A stretch of DNA of 64,000 nt from Bathymodiolus brooksi (taxonomy: Eukaryota; Mollusca; Bivalvia; Mytilida; Modiolidae), in contig OY804580.1 in NCBI GenBank assembly GCA_963680875.1, positions 93,649,353 through 93,713,352 on the forward strand, read 5' to 3'. Positions 1-12,100 of this stretch are shown here, piece after piece. Positions within the stretch are counted from its first letter, which is position 1. Each line of letters opens with the position of its first letter. Made by a program: the position numbers and the translations under genes. The notes beneath the pieces were generated by a model that did not search any database, was not told the origin of the DNA, and was given only the letters and a program-made list of their open reading frames with translations.

Positions 1-284
1 TTTTTCATTTTTTTGTTCAAAATCATAAATGGCTACCCTTTTTTGTCAATAAAACCTGTAACTGGCTTTGGTGAAATCCAGCAAAATTTGATTTTAAAGT
101 GGAATAGAAAAAAATTGTGGCAATGAATTTTTTTTTAAAAGATATATCACATTACTTATATCCATGCTACATATCATTAGAAAATAAAGATATTTTTCAG
201 GCAAAAAAAAGTTAGGGGTTTAGAAAGACACCCTGACATATACCCTTTTTTGTCAATTTCATGAAAAATGTCAACATTTTTCAC
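1..284. other. AT-rich sequence, nothing recognised
   Basis: A and T homopolymer runs; no coding potential, hairpin or known repeat was recognised before the element starting near 285. Confidence 0.5.
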
Positions 285-2103
285 TTTTAGCTCACCTGGC
301 CACCTTTTGTCATGGGTAAGTGTTCGTCGTCCGTCCGTTAGCTTTTCACATTTAAATCTTCTTCTCTGAAACTGCGGAACAGATTTCAACCAAACTTACC
401 AGAAATGTTCATTGGATGGTTCTCTACCAGATTGTGTTTTTGGTGCTAATTTGAAATCCAACATGGCTGCCAGGGTCCATAATGTGTTCTCATTGGCTGA
501 AATTTTAAAAATCTTCTTGTCAGACACCACCAAGCCAATTGAATTGTGACTTTGCAGGAATGATCATTGGGTGGTCCTGTACTAAATTTGTGAATCGTTT
601 GCAGATCGGAAATTCAAGATGGCCACCATGACTCGACTTAGTTTAACATTGGACCCTATGGGAATTTCACATTTTCATCTTTTTTTCTGAAACCACAAAA
701 CAGATTTGAACCAAACTTGGCAGAAATGTTCATTGGATGGTCATATACAAGATGTTTGTTTTTGGCGCTGATCGGAAATCCAACATGGCTGCCAGGGTCC
801 ATAATGTGTTCTCATTGGCTGAAATTTTAAAAATCTTCTTGTCAGAAACCACCAAGCCAATTGAATTGTGACTTTGCAGGAATGATCATTGGGTGGTCCT
901 GTACTAAATTTGTGAATCGTTTGCCGATTGGAAATTCAAGATGGCCGCCATGACTCGACTTAGTTTAACATTGGACCCTATGGGAATTTCACATTTTCAT
1001 CTTTTTTTCTGAAACCACAAAACAAATTTGAACCAAACTTGGCAGAAATGTTCATTTGATGGTCATATACAAGATGTTTGTTTTTGGCGCTGATCGGAAA
1101 TCCAACATGGCTGCCAGGGCCCATAATGTGTTCTGATTGGTCGAAATTTTAAAAATCTTCTTGTCAGAAACCACTAAGCCAATTGAATTGTGACTTTACA
1201 GGAATGATCATTGGGTGGTCCTGTACTAAACTTGTGAATCGTTTGCCGATCGGAAATTCAAGATGGTCGCCATGACTCGACTTAGGTTAACATTGGAACC
1301 TATGGGAATTTCACATTTTCATCTTTTTTTCTGAAACCACTAAACAGATTTGAACCAAACTTGGCAGAAATGTTCATTGGATGGTCATATACATTGTACA
1401 AGATTTTTGTTTTTGGCGCTGATCGGAAATCCAACATGGCTGCCAGGGCCTATAATGTGTTCTGATTGGTCGAAATTTTAAAAATCTTCTTGTTAGAAAC
1501 CACTAAGCCAATTGAATTGTGACTTCAAAATGCAGGAATGATCATTGGGTGGTCCTGTACTAAACTTGTGAATCGTTTGCCGATCGGAAATTATATCCAG
1601 TGACCCAAACCTCCATCCAAGATGGCCACTATCAGCGGACATAGTTTTAACATAGGACCCTATGGGAAATATGTTTAAAAATCTTCTCCTCTGAAACCAG
1701 TAAGCCAATATAGCAAACATGTCATCGATGGTCCTTAGGTGGTCAACTTCCAAAATTGTGTTCAGTGATCCCGATCTCGGTTCAAAATGGCCGCCGTCAG
1801 CGGACATAGTTTTAACATAGGGCCCTATGGGAAAATTGTTTAAAAGTCTTCTCTTCTGAAACCAGTCAGCCAATTTAAAGCAAACATGGCATGGATGGTC
1901 CTTGGGTAGTATACTTTCAAAATTGTGTCTGGTGACCACGACCTCCATCCAAGATGGCTGCCATGAGCAGACATAGTTTTAACATAGAACCCTATGGCAG
2001 TATGGGATTTGAATAGTAACTTAGATGTATTCGGCATGCAGACATTCTTAAGAGGACTTAATAATGTCAGGTGAGCGATACAGTCTCACCTGAGCCTCTA
2101 GTC
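285..2103 (+). mobile_element. HINE-like element with internal tandem repeats
   Basis: Starts with CTTTTAGCTCACCTGGCC and a GTCGTCCGTCCGTTAGC stretch, and ends with CAGGTGAGCGATACAG followed by GAGCCTCTAGT. The 5' AGCTCACCTG is the inverse of the CAGGTGAGC near the 3' end. In between are about four units of about 320 bp (marker AACATGGCTGCCAGGG near 459, 783, 1103 and 1434), then shorter units of about 165 bp from 1610. Subterminal inverted repeats, a central tandem array and no coding capacity fit non-autonomous Helentrons (HINE; the bivalve pearl elements are of this kind). The 3' hairpin is altered here (GTCTCACCTGAGCC). Confidence 0.7.
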
Positions 2104-3220
2104 TTAATAAGACATTGAATAAATGAAAATAAAGCAGGCAAAGATAATGTTTGTAAGGGAAAGCTTTCCTTTCTAGGTGACATAATTAGCAAATTAAGCT
2201 GTCTACAGGGCAGGAAAAGTACATTTTTAGAGCTAACTTTGCACTCTTTAAGATAGAGACTCACATTTCATACTAAAATAATTTGTCATTGAATTTCCTT
2301 AAAACTGGCCAGATTTATTGCTTTTGTGGCAGACTTTAAGGAATTTAATTAAAAAATATAGGTCACCAGACTAATTTTCAAGATATAAAGCATTTAATTC
2401 TTCAACTTTTATAATGCATTGTATGTGAAATGTATAAATTCTCCTCAAAATTCTTGAATAGCGAAAAATCCTGTCATTTAAAATTTCAAAATTTTTGATA
2501 TAATATGGTGCATTTTGTTTTATTTTCAGAAGTGTAAGGGAAGTCTGGGGTCATAATATTAAAAACTTGAATATTTAACAAAAACATGAAAAACTCATCA
2601 TATTCTAATATCATTTGAGACCTGATTACCTCCCTTGACGAAATGTTTCATATAGCATTTTACACACATAATGTACTATTGCCAAGAAATTACTGTATTA
2701 CATTTGTATTTCAGTTTAATTTGAGAACTTGCACAAATCATATGTAGAAAATTCAAAAAACAAAATACCTCGTAAGAAATACTGCAAACATAATTAATAA
2801 TTAATTACTACATTTTATTCAATATTCTTAAAAGTCATGTGACTAGTGTCAGTCTCTACCTTAATATTATGTATTGCTTCACTCTTTGTTTGACATCTGA
2901 TTAAATTGATACTATTTTAGCATTTGATGTGTAATTCATTAAAAAAGAGGTTATTTGCGCACTTGTACAGCATCTTAGTCATTTCATGCACTTTTGCGTT
3001 GGTACAAAACAAAAACAACCTTTTTACTGTTCTTGTGTGGTTTTTTGTAAATTTTGCAAGAAAAGTTTCGCTGGAGATCTTTGACAAAAGTAAACCAAAA
3101 TGAATGAATTATTATTATTTTTTGTATGTACAACTAATAAATAAATATTTAAAGTAGACCAAAAGGAATGAATTTTTTTTTTTTTTGCATACTAATAAAT
3201 AAATAATTACTAAAAAATTG
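2104..3220. other. AT-rich intergenic sequence
   Basis: No exon, TIR or known repeat recognised. At 3085-3215 a stretch of about 70 bp containing AATGAATT and ACTAATAAATAAATA occurs twice, an imperfect short duplication. Confidence 0.5.
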
Positions 3221-3224
3221 TCGA

Positions 3225-3500
3225 AAAAGACTTCATCTATTATAGTATAATAGCGGTTAAGTGGGGCGAATCGACTCACTTTCCGGGGCGAATCGACCCG
3301 GGGCGAACAGGTAATCGGGGCGAAACGACCCGGATTCACTGTACTGTGTATCAGTTTATCACAGTGTAATGAAATTGTCCCAGACCTGAGAAGGTTATTT
3401 TTTCTCTCTCTTTCTGAACTTTGGTGGCTCGAACTTGCGATAAGTCTAATACATTTAACAGTCCCTTGGAGTTCGAGCCAACGAAGTTCTACTGTATATA
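3225..3500. repeat. GC-rich short repeats and inverted arms, MITE-like remnant
   Basis: Three to four copies of a GGGGCGAATCGACCC-like word lie at 3262-3335, out of character with the AT-rich surroundings. They are followed by inverted arms TGGCTCGAACT (3424) and AGTTCGAGCCA (3470) and by ACGAAGTTCTACTGTA. Similar words end small DNA elements in bivalve genomes (recalled, not searched). Element limits are not resolved. Confidence 0.4.
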
Positions 3501-3956
3501 AAAGGTGCTAAATGAGTTTTTGTGCTGGGAATTGTTTTATTTCAATTTGATTTTGATGTAGTTTTTTCGTTGACTTTGTCTTCATGAAACCTTTCATTTG
3601 AGTTTACATGTTTTCCTCTATCTTTTAAATTTTTTGAGATAAATGGTGTAGAAAATTGGCAAAGATCAATTTTTTTAGTGATTTTTATATGACTGCTCAC
3701 AAGTGTAGTTGTATAATGGTATGGGTCTGTAGTTGTCTGTAAAGATTTGTGTCTGGACTGTAGTTTTAGTTTCCCTTTCCTCTTCATTGTTAGAGACAAT
3801 GTTGCTATGGACAAAAGGAAGACCATTAAGTTTGATTTTTGGATCGTTTTCGAAATAGGGGCCAAAATATAAAGTTGATTTAAAAAAAGGGTTGTTGTAT
3901 ATAAAAGAATCAATAGAAAGAGACATATTACACCCATAGACTTGAAACACACAAAC
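3501..3956. other. no gene recognised
   Basis: A 138-codon minus-strand open frame covers 3542-3958 but is low-complexity and similar to nothing I recognise; an overlapping second minus frame makes chance likely. Confidence 0.45.
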
Positions 3957-4488
3957 ATAGAACCTGTTTACAAGTCAGAAAATTACAGATCCATATCACG
4001 CACATGTATCTGTTGCAAACTAATGGAACACATCATCAACAAGCATATCATAAACCATCTTGAACAAAGTAACTTGTTATACGACCTTCAGCATGGATTC
4101 TGTCAATGGAGGTCATGTGAAACACACCTCATCTTTCGTATAAGAACTTGAATCCAACAACAACAACGATACTCAAATTATAAATTCAATGTTGTCGGCC
4201 TTTTATACGCACATAAGGATTCTGTCATTGATGGTGGCATTATTTGTAATCATATATGTTTAATATTTTGCATGGTGAAAGTGTATTAGTAACTTGTAGC
4301 TGTTCTATGTACTGTTTTAATCTGACTTAAGAACTCATAAAAACCACAAGTATTCATACACACATTTCATCTTATAAAGTCACCTACAAATGTTCTTTTT
4401 TTCCTGTTTACACTATAATGCAATAGAACTTCCATCATACATTGTTTCATCCACAACAGTTGAAACATTCAAGGACAGCTCAGATCGG
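3957..4488 (+). pseudogene. LINE reverse-transcriptase relic, internally deleted
   Basis: Residues read from 3957-4145 (EPVYKSENYRSIS, CCKLMEHIINKHI, then LQHGFCQWRSCETHL) match the first conserved blocks of non-LTR retrotransposon RTs of the Jockey/CR1 type, where PxNYRPISLT, CCKxxE and QHGFRxxRSCET are diagnostic. At 4420-4488 a second stretch (IELPSYIVSSTTVETFKDS) matches the extreme C-terminus of the same ORF2 type. The catalytic middle is missing and the first piece ends in a stop, so this is a dead, deleted copy on the + strand. Confidence 0.75.
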
Positions 4489-5578
4489 TAATATCATATA
4501 CAGTGGAAGCCTCAGGAAAATCTTATAACCTTTATTATGTAATCGTTGTTGCCGGTATTTATACCTATGGGATTGCTTTATCGGTTTGTTCAGAAATCCC
4601 TCAATTTATCCATGGAAATCTCGTAAATATTGATCATATCCAACAATATGTGACATTTAAGGGAAAATGCAATTTCTGCAATAATCATCATAATGTTGAG
4701 TACTGTCCCCCATCTTAATAAATCTATTTCCATAACAGTTATGCTTTATAGAGCTAATGGAGGTAGACAGAATATAATGACTGGATTATTCGGGTTATGA
4801 ACACCTTTAACTAGTTAAATTACTACATCATAAAATTTGTAACTTTTTTCAATTTGTTTAACTTTTCAATTTGTATACATGTTTAAAAATAGTGAGGTGA
4901 TCAAAATATTTGCTTCAAAAACTGACAGAAAAATTATTTAGGAGTAAATTTTGAAAATTATATCCAACAAAAACTTGTCACAAATGACGAGGTAAACCAG
5001 ATATAAGTTAACATGCTATCTTTTTAACATTTGAAGGAAATTTACATATCAAATAGAATGAATCGACACTAATTATTGAATTAATTTTTTTTTCTCATGA
5101 TTGGACATGTACATTGTACATTCGATGTGAGATTCATGCATCACAAAGAAAAAAATGTTGCATCACAATGTGTAAGTGTAAAATGTTAACTTTTGATATT
5201 TTATTGGTGAAGTACAAAATACTAGTATTTCATGTCTGTGTCAAAAGTATTTTCTCAAAACTATCTTGCAATTTTCACTAGGGCGAAACAATTTTTACAA
5301 GATTAAGATTGGGCTTTAGGGGTAGTTTTGGCACAAACTAGTGATGGAAACTATAAAGTTCTAATATATATCTTGTATATTGCAGATTTATTGACTTAAG
5401 ATGTGTTGAGATGAAGCATATGAGATGGTCCATCTAATTCTGATATGGTGATATATTTACAAGAAATATTTCCTCCTTTGAGGGGAAAAGTAGCTATATG
5501 TCTGTCTAGGAGATGAATGTCAAAGTTAACCAGGGTTATTTTGAATATTAAATGTGAGATTGTCTTGGCTATTTTGAT
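4489..5578. other. upstream region of the HEPN-Roc gene
   Basis: AT-rich. A 71-codon frame at 4503-4718 is not recognised. No convincing TATA/initiator pair or 5' UTR exon could be assigned before the ATG at 5579. The promoter is therefore unplaced. Confidence 0.4.
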
Positions 5579-6182
5579 ATGGCAACATATGCAGAAGATA
5601 TTTCCTCCTGTGCTAAAACTAACTATGCTCGTCTAGGCCATGCATCTCAAAGTTTAATACCAAAGTTGTTGCAGCAATTGCTTCTATTTTATGAGCCAAC
5701 AAATAAAATTACAAATGATTGTTTAAGCAATAGTTATTTGTCGAACAAATTGAATGCAAATGAGTGGATTAATATCCGTAAGGCTAACACAGATGGTTAT
5801 GCAGATTTTGATATACCATTGATTTATAAGCTACTAAGAAACCTCAAACTTATTCCACCACCAACAAGAGGATGGGAACCACCGGGAGGTCCAAAGTTAA
5901 CAGAAACAACAATTGGTGATGACCTTGAGAGATTTCGAAAATCACGAAATGAAATATTACATAGAGGAAATATAAATGTTTCAGACCGAGAGCTGACAGA
6001 ATATTTCACACAATTCAAAGGCATAGCACAAAGATTAGAATTGACGTTGCATAAGAAGAAAAATGAATTGGTCTTTGAATTTCAAAATCTAGAAACCTGC
6101 TGTATGGATGGCATTTCTGAAAAAATTCTTGAAAATCTTGCTAAGAAAGAAAAAGAGTTCACACTACTAAATCGAATATCAG
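5579..6182 (+). CDS. exon 1: DZIP3-type HEPN domain
   Basis: This exon encodes residues 1-201 and ends at a clean donor (TCAG/GTAAAG) in phase 1. The protein begins [20 protein letters not shown] and has the features of the DZIP3/hRUL138-like HEPN family: an NYARL segment near the start, [13 protein letters not shown], then PPTRGW. The hallmark RNEILH follows at residues 123-128 (R123, H128), matching the Rx4-6H catalytic motif of HEPN nucleases. A charged, probably helical tail (about 150-195) leads to the splice site. There is no hydrophobic leader, so the start is cytosolic. The ATG at 5579 is the first in frame and gives a complete domain; an upstream non-coding exon cannot be excluded. 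HEPN members may be RNases or only oligomerisation modules, so activity is inferred from the intact motif. Confidence 0.88.
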
Positions 6183-9100
6183 GTAAAGTTGTAATTATTA
6201 ATGAATGTTATAGATGGATCATTTTCACATTGGTATCAATATTCATAGAATGATAACCACATCGGTGGCATAATCGTTAGCGTTCTCGTCTGGAGTGCAG
6301 TACATTGTGGGTTAGAGCCCTGGTCGGGTCAAACCAAAGACTAAAATTAATATTTGTTGCTTCTCTGCTAAGCACACAACATTAAGGAGAAAGAGCAAAG
6401 ACTCGTTGGCTCGGAATCAGGATAATGTGTCTGAGTGGGGCGACGTGTCTATTCACGGACTGTTGTTTCAGTGAACTAGCACTATACAAATCCAACTCAG
6501 CATGTTGGTCTAGTACAAAGCAGACCTCATCATCATCTCATTGAAAATTAACTTGTTCTCGCCATGATATACCGGTACATGTAGCTGAAAATTGCTGAGT
6601 TGGCATTAAACAACAATCACTTACTCACTCATAAAATGAAAAAAACATCAGATACAAAATGTACCAGTAACAATTGTAATTGATTGTCACTTAAGCATGT
6701 TAAATTTAACAAATGTAATTTGAACTTTAAGATACAGAGAATTTCATGATTTATGGGCAGTAATAAAACTCACCACTTTATATTAATTATTGGTGATAGG
6801 CAGTTAGGCACTGATTACCTAAATAGATGTAAATCTCTTACTACTTGTACCATAGGTTCATGTCCATGATGTGATTTTGTGATTTTGTTGAAACTATGCC
6901 AGTGAAAACCACAAAATTAAATGTATTATTGAATAAATATGATGTGATTTTCAGTACCCAATTGTGGAATTTTCTTTATGGAGAATTTGACTTGTTTAAC
7001 GTGGTACATTATCAAATATTTGGCTTATCACAGACTAAGAAATACCAGTAGATAGAAACTACCTTCTTATACAGGGTCCTGAGCTTTGGATGAAAATCAC
7101 TGAAATATTCATACATATGAACATTGTCATTGAAGTAACCATATTACAGACTTGGAGATTGTCTGAAAAAATTGTATTGTTTTTACATTTGTATTTAAAT
7201 CTACAGGTACAGCAACCCCTGGATTTTTTTCAATAGAGATTACCAAAAATTGATGTCAGATGGGAATTAATGTACATGTAGGGAAACTAATCTGATTGGT
7301 TTCCAAGACAAACTTAGTTTAATGATTTAGGGAAAAACATTAAAATGTATATGTGCACATATGTGTAAATGAAGGATAGATTTTTATAGATGTTAAATGT
7401 TATTGTTAGAAATATAATAATATTCTCCCTTTAAATTTCAGAATATTTGATATCCCTTATAAGAAAAGCAATGTCCACAGTTTCAAGAAGTAAGTGAGAT
7501 TTAATTCTTCTTAATTTTCATCAGCCTAACATTATACTTAAGATGTAGTAAGAATATGAACTTAAGATGTTTATGTTTTATTGGTGTTAGCCACTTGGAT
7601 TCTCTTTCCAGATATTTGCCTTTTCCATATAAAATGGATTTGATGATTTAGAGGAGGATTGGGTAAGGGTTATAGTGTTAATGCCACGTTCAACAATATT
7701 TCAGTTATATCGTGGTGGTCAGTTGTATTGGTGGAGGAAACCGGAGTACATGTACCTGGAGAAAACCACTGACCTATCGCAAGTCACAAACTATCACATA
7801 ATGTTGTACGAGTACACCTAGCCAAGAACGGGATTTGAACTCGCAACTTTAGTGGTGATAGGTACTGATTGCACAGGTAGATGTACATTTTAAGTCCAAC
7901 TACCATGCGAAATGTCAGCTCTTGTTTCAGTGAAGATTGAAATTGTTTATATTTATATTCTTCAGTCTTGATAAAGAAACCACTGCAAGATGTTTGTTGT
8001 GTTGAGGGAGAGATTGCTTGCTTGTCCTGCGAAATTATCAAGGATGAAACTGCTGTAACTTGGTATAAAGATGATGTTGAGATACTCCCTTCTACTGATA
8101 TTATTCTGAAAATGCATGGTAAAATTCATGAGCTGTCAATACCAAGAACAGAAATTAAAGATGGAGGAAGGTACTCGATAAAAGTAAAACAAAGTACTAG
8201 TGAGGCCAAATTGACAGTAAAAGGTAAATATTTTTAGCTCATCTGAGTCAGATGCTGAAGTGAGCTTTTCTGATATAAAAGTCTGTCTGTCTATCCATCC
8301 ATCTTTGGGGGGTCTGTCCATCCATATTTATGTTTAGACTTTTCACAATTCTAACGTCTTTAGAACCACTGCATACCCAGACACCAAACGTACATCAAAG
8401 GTTCTTTTCTAGGAGGTCCTAAAGAAGTCTCGTTTCTTTTAAGAGTGATTTAAAGTCCAAGATGATAGCCCTACCCTCCAATTGGTAGTGACATTTTAGA
8501 CTTCTTCTCTTGATGGAATCAATTGAAACTGGCTGTCCCAGCCTTTGATTTGCTGTAACATTTTCGGCTTGTTCTCCAGAAATATTGTATTTCAAGTCAT
8601 CCAACTTGCCTCTAGTGCTTTTTAAGAAGTAGTGTTACTTTGAGGAGTCATTTGAAATTCATGATTGCAGACTTTGCCTCTGATTGACTGAGACATTTAT
8701 GATGTTTTCTCCAGAATGAGTGCATGACAAATCACCAGACCTACAAAAAATTTCCTCTTGGGATCCCCAAGAAGAATTGCTACAGAGCAACTCTGTATTC
8801 AAGATGGCTGCCCTGGTCTCTGGTTGACTGAAGCGTTATTGATTTCTGCTTCACAACAACTACATGCCAAGTCACCAAAGTAGCCAGAAATGTTATCTTG
8901 GGAATCTCTCAGTGATATTCGTCCTTTCAGGTCAATTTTAATTCCAATTTGGCTGACGTAGATCGAAAAATAAAATAGATATTATAGTGTACATGTAAAT
9001 TGATTATCTTTGAAGTGACATGAAAGAATTATTTTTTTGTTTTATTTTACCAGCTTTAATCAGTAGTCACCTTGTTGATACAACATGTTTGGAAGGCAGC

Positions 9101-12100
9101 ACCATTGTATTGAATTGTGAAGTTTCTGTAGAAGACCTAGGTGGTAATTGGTACAAAGATGACTCTGTAGTGGTTCAGTCTAGTCAAATATATCCTACTG
9201 TAAACAGCAGAATACATCAACTTAATATATTCCAAAGTGAAATTAAAGATGGTGGAAAATATGTCTTCAAGATAAGAGACAAAATTAGTTCAGCCATATT
9301 GACTGTGAAAGGTACAACAAGTTATTGTTGTCATTTTGTTTATTACAGAGATGGAAATATTTCCTCTGCTCGGGTATTTCCTCTTTTTTTGAAAAAAAAT
9401 ATTTGGAAATAAATGTGTCAGCTAGAAAATGAAGGTATTAGGGCACTGTATAGTGAGTTTCCTGTTATTTTTTCATCAGTCAACACTTTCATCTCTGCTC
9501 TTACTTTTAACTAAAACAAATCTTTCATTTGGTTTCATTTCAATGAATCAGATCTTCTTTTACATAAAGTTTTCCTGGAAATTCTTGATTTGGGTGTTCC
9601 TAATTTATATCTAACAGCCTATTAAAACTTCTGGAAAGGCATTGTAGTTATATGCCAGTAGACCACTTGCAGATTTTCAACTTTGATTCTCTAATTATGC
9701 ACTTTTCAGGAGTTATTTCCATTTACAGTGGTACCATACACTTCAGGTAAAATTTGATCTGCTCGTTTAATTTTCTTATTTTTTTGGCAGTGTGTTTGAA
9801 TATATCCACTGTAATAAATATCAAAATTTTAGCAAATTCCAACCAACAGATTCAGAGCTATGAATTCACTAGCCACATAGCAGTTTTTCTCTCTGTGGTT
9901 TTGATCACCGAGATGCTTGAAATCTGCATACAAACATCATATGATCAAAACTTTCAACTGATTTTAAAGAGTTATCTCACTGTAGAGTATGGTACCCCCG
10001 TAAACAGACAAAAGGATCCCCTATCTTTCATGCAAAGTTCAATGAAATTAAGATATATTTCCCCCCATAATAAATTCATAATTTTAATGCTGTGACAACT
10101 TGTGAATTTTCTATTTGATATCAAATTATCCCCTGATTTTTTTAAGGGTTCAAATATCTACAAATTATGAGAGAATTACACTCAGATTTGTTGTCCTTCC
10201 ATTGTTCTTGCTAGAATGGGTACCGTTTTGCCAATCGTAAGGGAAATAATTTGTATAAAAAACATATAAATTTTAGATTCAAATCGAGAATGTGTAAAAG
10301 ATCTAATAGCTACATCATATAAGCTTACAGGGAATATATGTTAGATGACAGTTTTATTTTTATATTTGTATATGTTTTATTTTAAACAGCTGTGATTACA
10401 AAACACCTTGAAAATGTAACATGTATTGAGGATCAGAGCTTATCTTTAGTTTGTGAACTTGCTGAGAAGGACATATCTGTCACCTGGCTAAAAGATGAAA
10501 AAGTTATTGAAGCATCCAAAAACATCGTCCTAGAGATTCATAACAATGCTCATATTTTGAAATTTAAGAAATTGAGCAAAAATGATGGTGGAAAATATGC
10601 ACTGACGGCTAGCGGAAAGAAAACTGAAGCAGTTGTACTTGTTAAAGGTTTGTTTTTACATTTGAACTCCAGTAGCTCAAACTTGGATGACTTTAACATC
10701 ATAGATCTCTCAATCTATGTTTTAGTTCTGCCAGCTTTGTAGTTAATTTTCATTAAGCAAAGCCCTGATTTATATAAAAGTATAGATGCCAACCATTACG
10801 ATTTTTCCGTAATTTTTACGAATTTCGGGCCAAAATTACGGTGTTACGGTCAACAGTCTACTTGTTACGGATTTCCGATTATTGCCGGCCCGGAACCGTT
10901 CCCATTTAAATATCATTGTGATCATTTAGACACTTCATTTTCTGTTAAAATCGCATAATGATAAGCGCTTGAGGGATTCCGATTATTAAATACTTTTGGG
11001 TTTCTCTGGACTTTCTATAGTAGAAAGCGATCTATCCATTTTTTGTTCGATCCCTAGTAGTTAATGAACACAACACGTTTTTGTCAATTTCACGATGTCT
11101 GAGGGAACGAGTGAAGCTTCTGCAGGAAAGAAAAGGAAACTGGGACAATTAATATTGTATTGAGTTCCCTTGCCTTATGAAATTGACACAGGAACATTAT
11201 GGCCTATTGCAAATATTGCAAACAGGACTTTTCCATTCACGACGGTGCCACAATGTAGTACGATTATGGTAAAATTTTATGAAAAATTATTATTACTGAA
11301 AAAAATCACAAATTACTGACATCTCAAATTGTTCTTACTGATTGCACCAAAAAGGGGTTGGCATCTATGTAAAAGTCAAATAATCCATATGTTCTTGTAG
11401 TAATAAATCAGTCCATTTTAAACTCCAACACCAATTCATATGGAAGTGTCAATTATTAAATAAATTACTGAAACAGAAAAAAACAATTGAAACGGTAACA
11501 TGGTCAGATGTTTACCATCATAGTTAACAGTATTAAAATAAAATTTGAATTAGTTATTACATAAGTTAATGTCTTTTTAGCTCACCTGACCGAAAGCCAT
11601 ATGAGCTTTTGACATCACTTGGCATCCGTCGTCTGTTTATTTTTCACATTTTAATCTTCTCCTCTGAAACTGCATGGCCAAATGAACCAAAACTCGGTAG
11701 GAAGCATCTATGGAAGGTCCTCTATAAGATTACCTCATTTCATCCTGTTTGGACAAAAACATGGTCGGTATGGGGAATTCATGTTTCTGATTGGCCAATT
11801 AAAAAAAGTCTCCTCTAAAACCATTTTGCCAAGTAAATTGAAATTTGGTAGGAAGCACCTATGGATAAAGTTTCATCAAAACAAAATGACAGATCCTCTA
11901 GTTATTTTATAGTTTTTTTATACCGGAGTTGAATAAAATCAAAATAAAAAACTGCTATCAAGGTTGATTTTGCAAAAAATCTTTTGGTCAATAGAAATGC
12001 AGGTGAGGCACATTTTATTGGTTAGAATTGTAGAATATGTGTGACTTCTTTCATTTAGCTAAATCAACAATACCAGGCCAGATTTTACAGATGAATGAGA

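Noticed and set aside
3542..3958. 138-codon minus-strand frame
   Set aside because: Low complexity, overlapped by another minus frame, no recognisable motif or splice context.
4503..4718. 71-codon plus frame with CNFCNNHHNVEYC
   Set aside because: The cysteine/histidine pattern suggested a zinc finger, but spacing fits no finger class and there is no splice support.
6258..6330. tRNA-like A and B boxes (also at 15319, 56807 and 57433)
   Set aside because: No cloverleaf can be closed and all are followed by SINE bodies and tails, so these are SINE heads, not tRNA genes.
9020..9053. ATG at 9020 with hydrophobic residues as a signal peptide for Ig2
   Set aside because: The stretch is the polypyrimidine tract and acceptor of exon 4; Ig homology starts at the splice site, and the exon joins in phase with exon 3.
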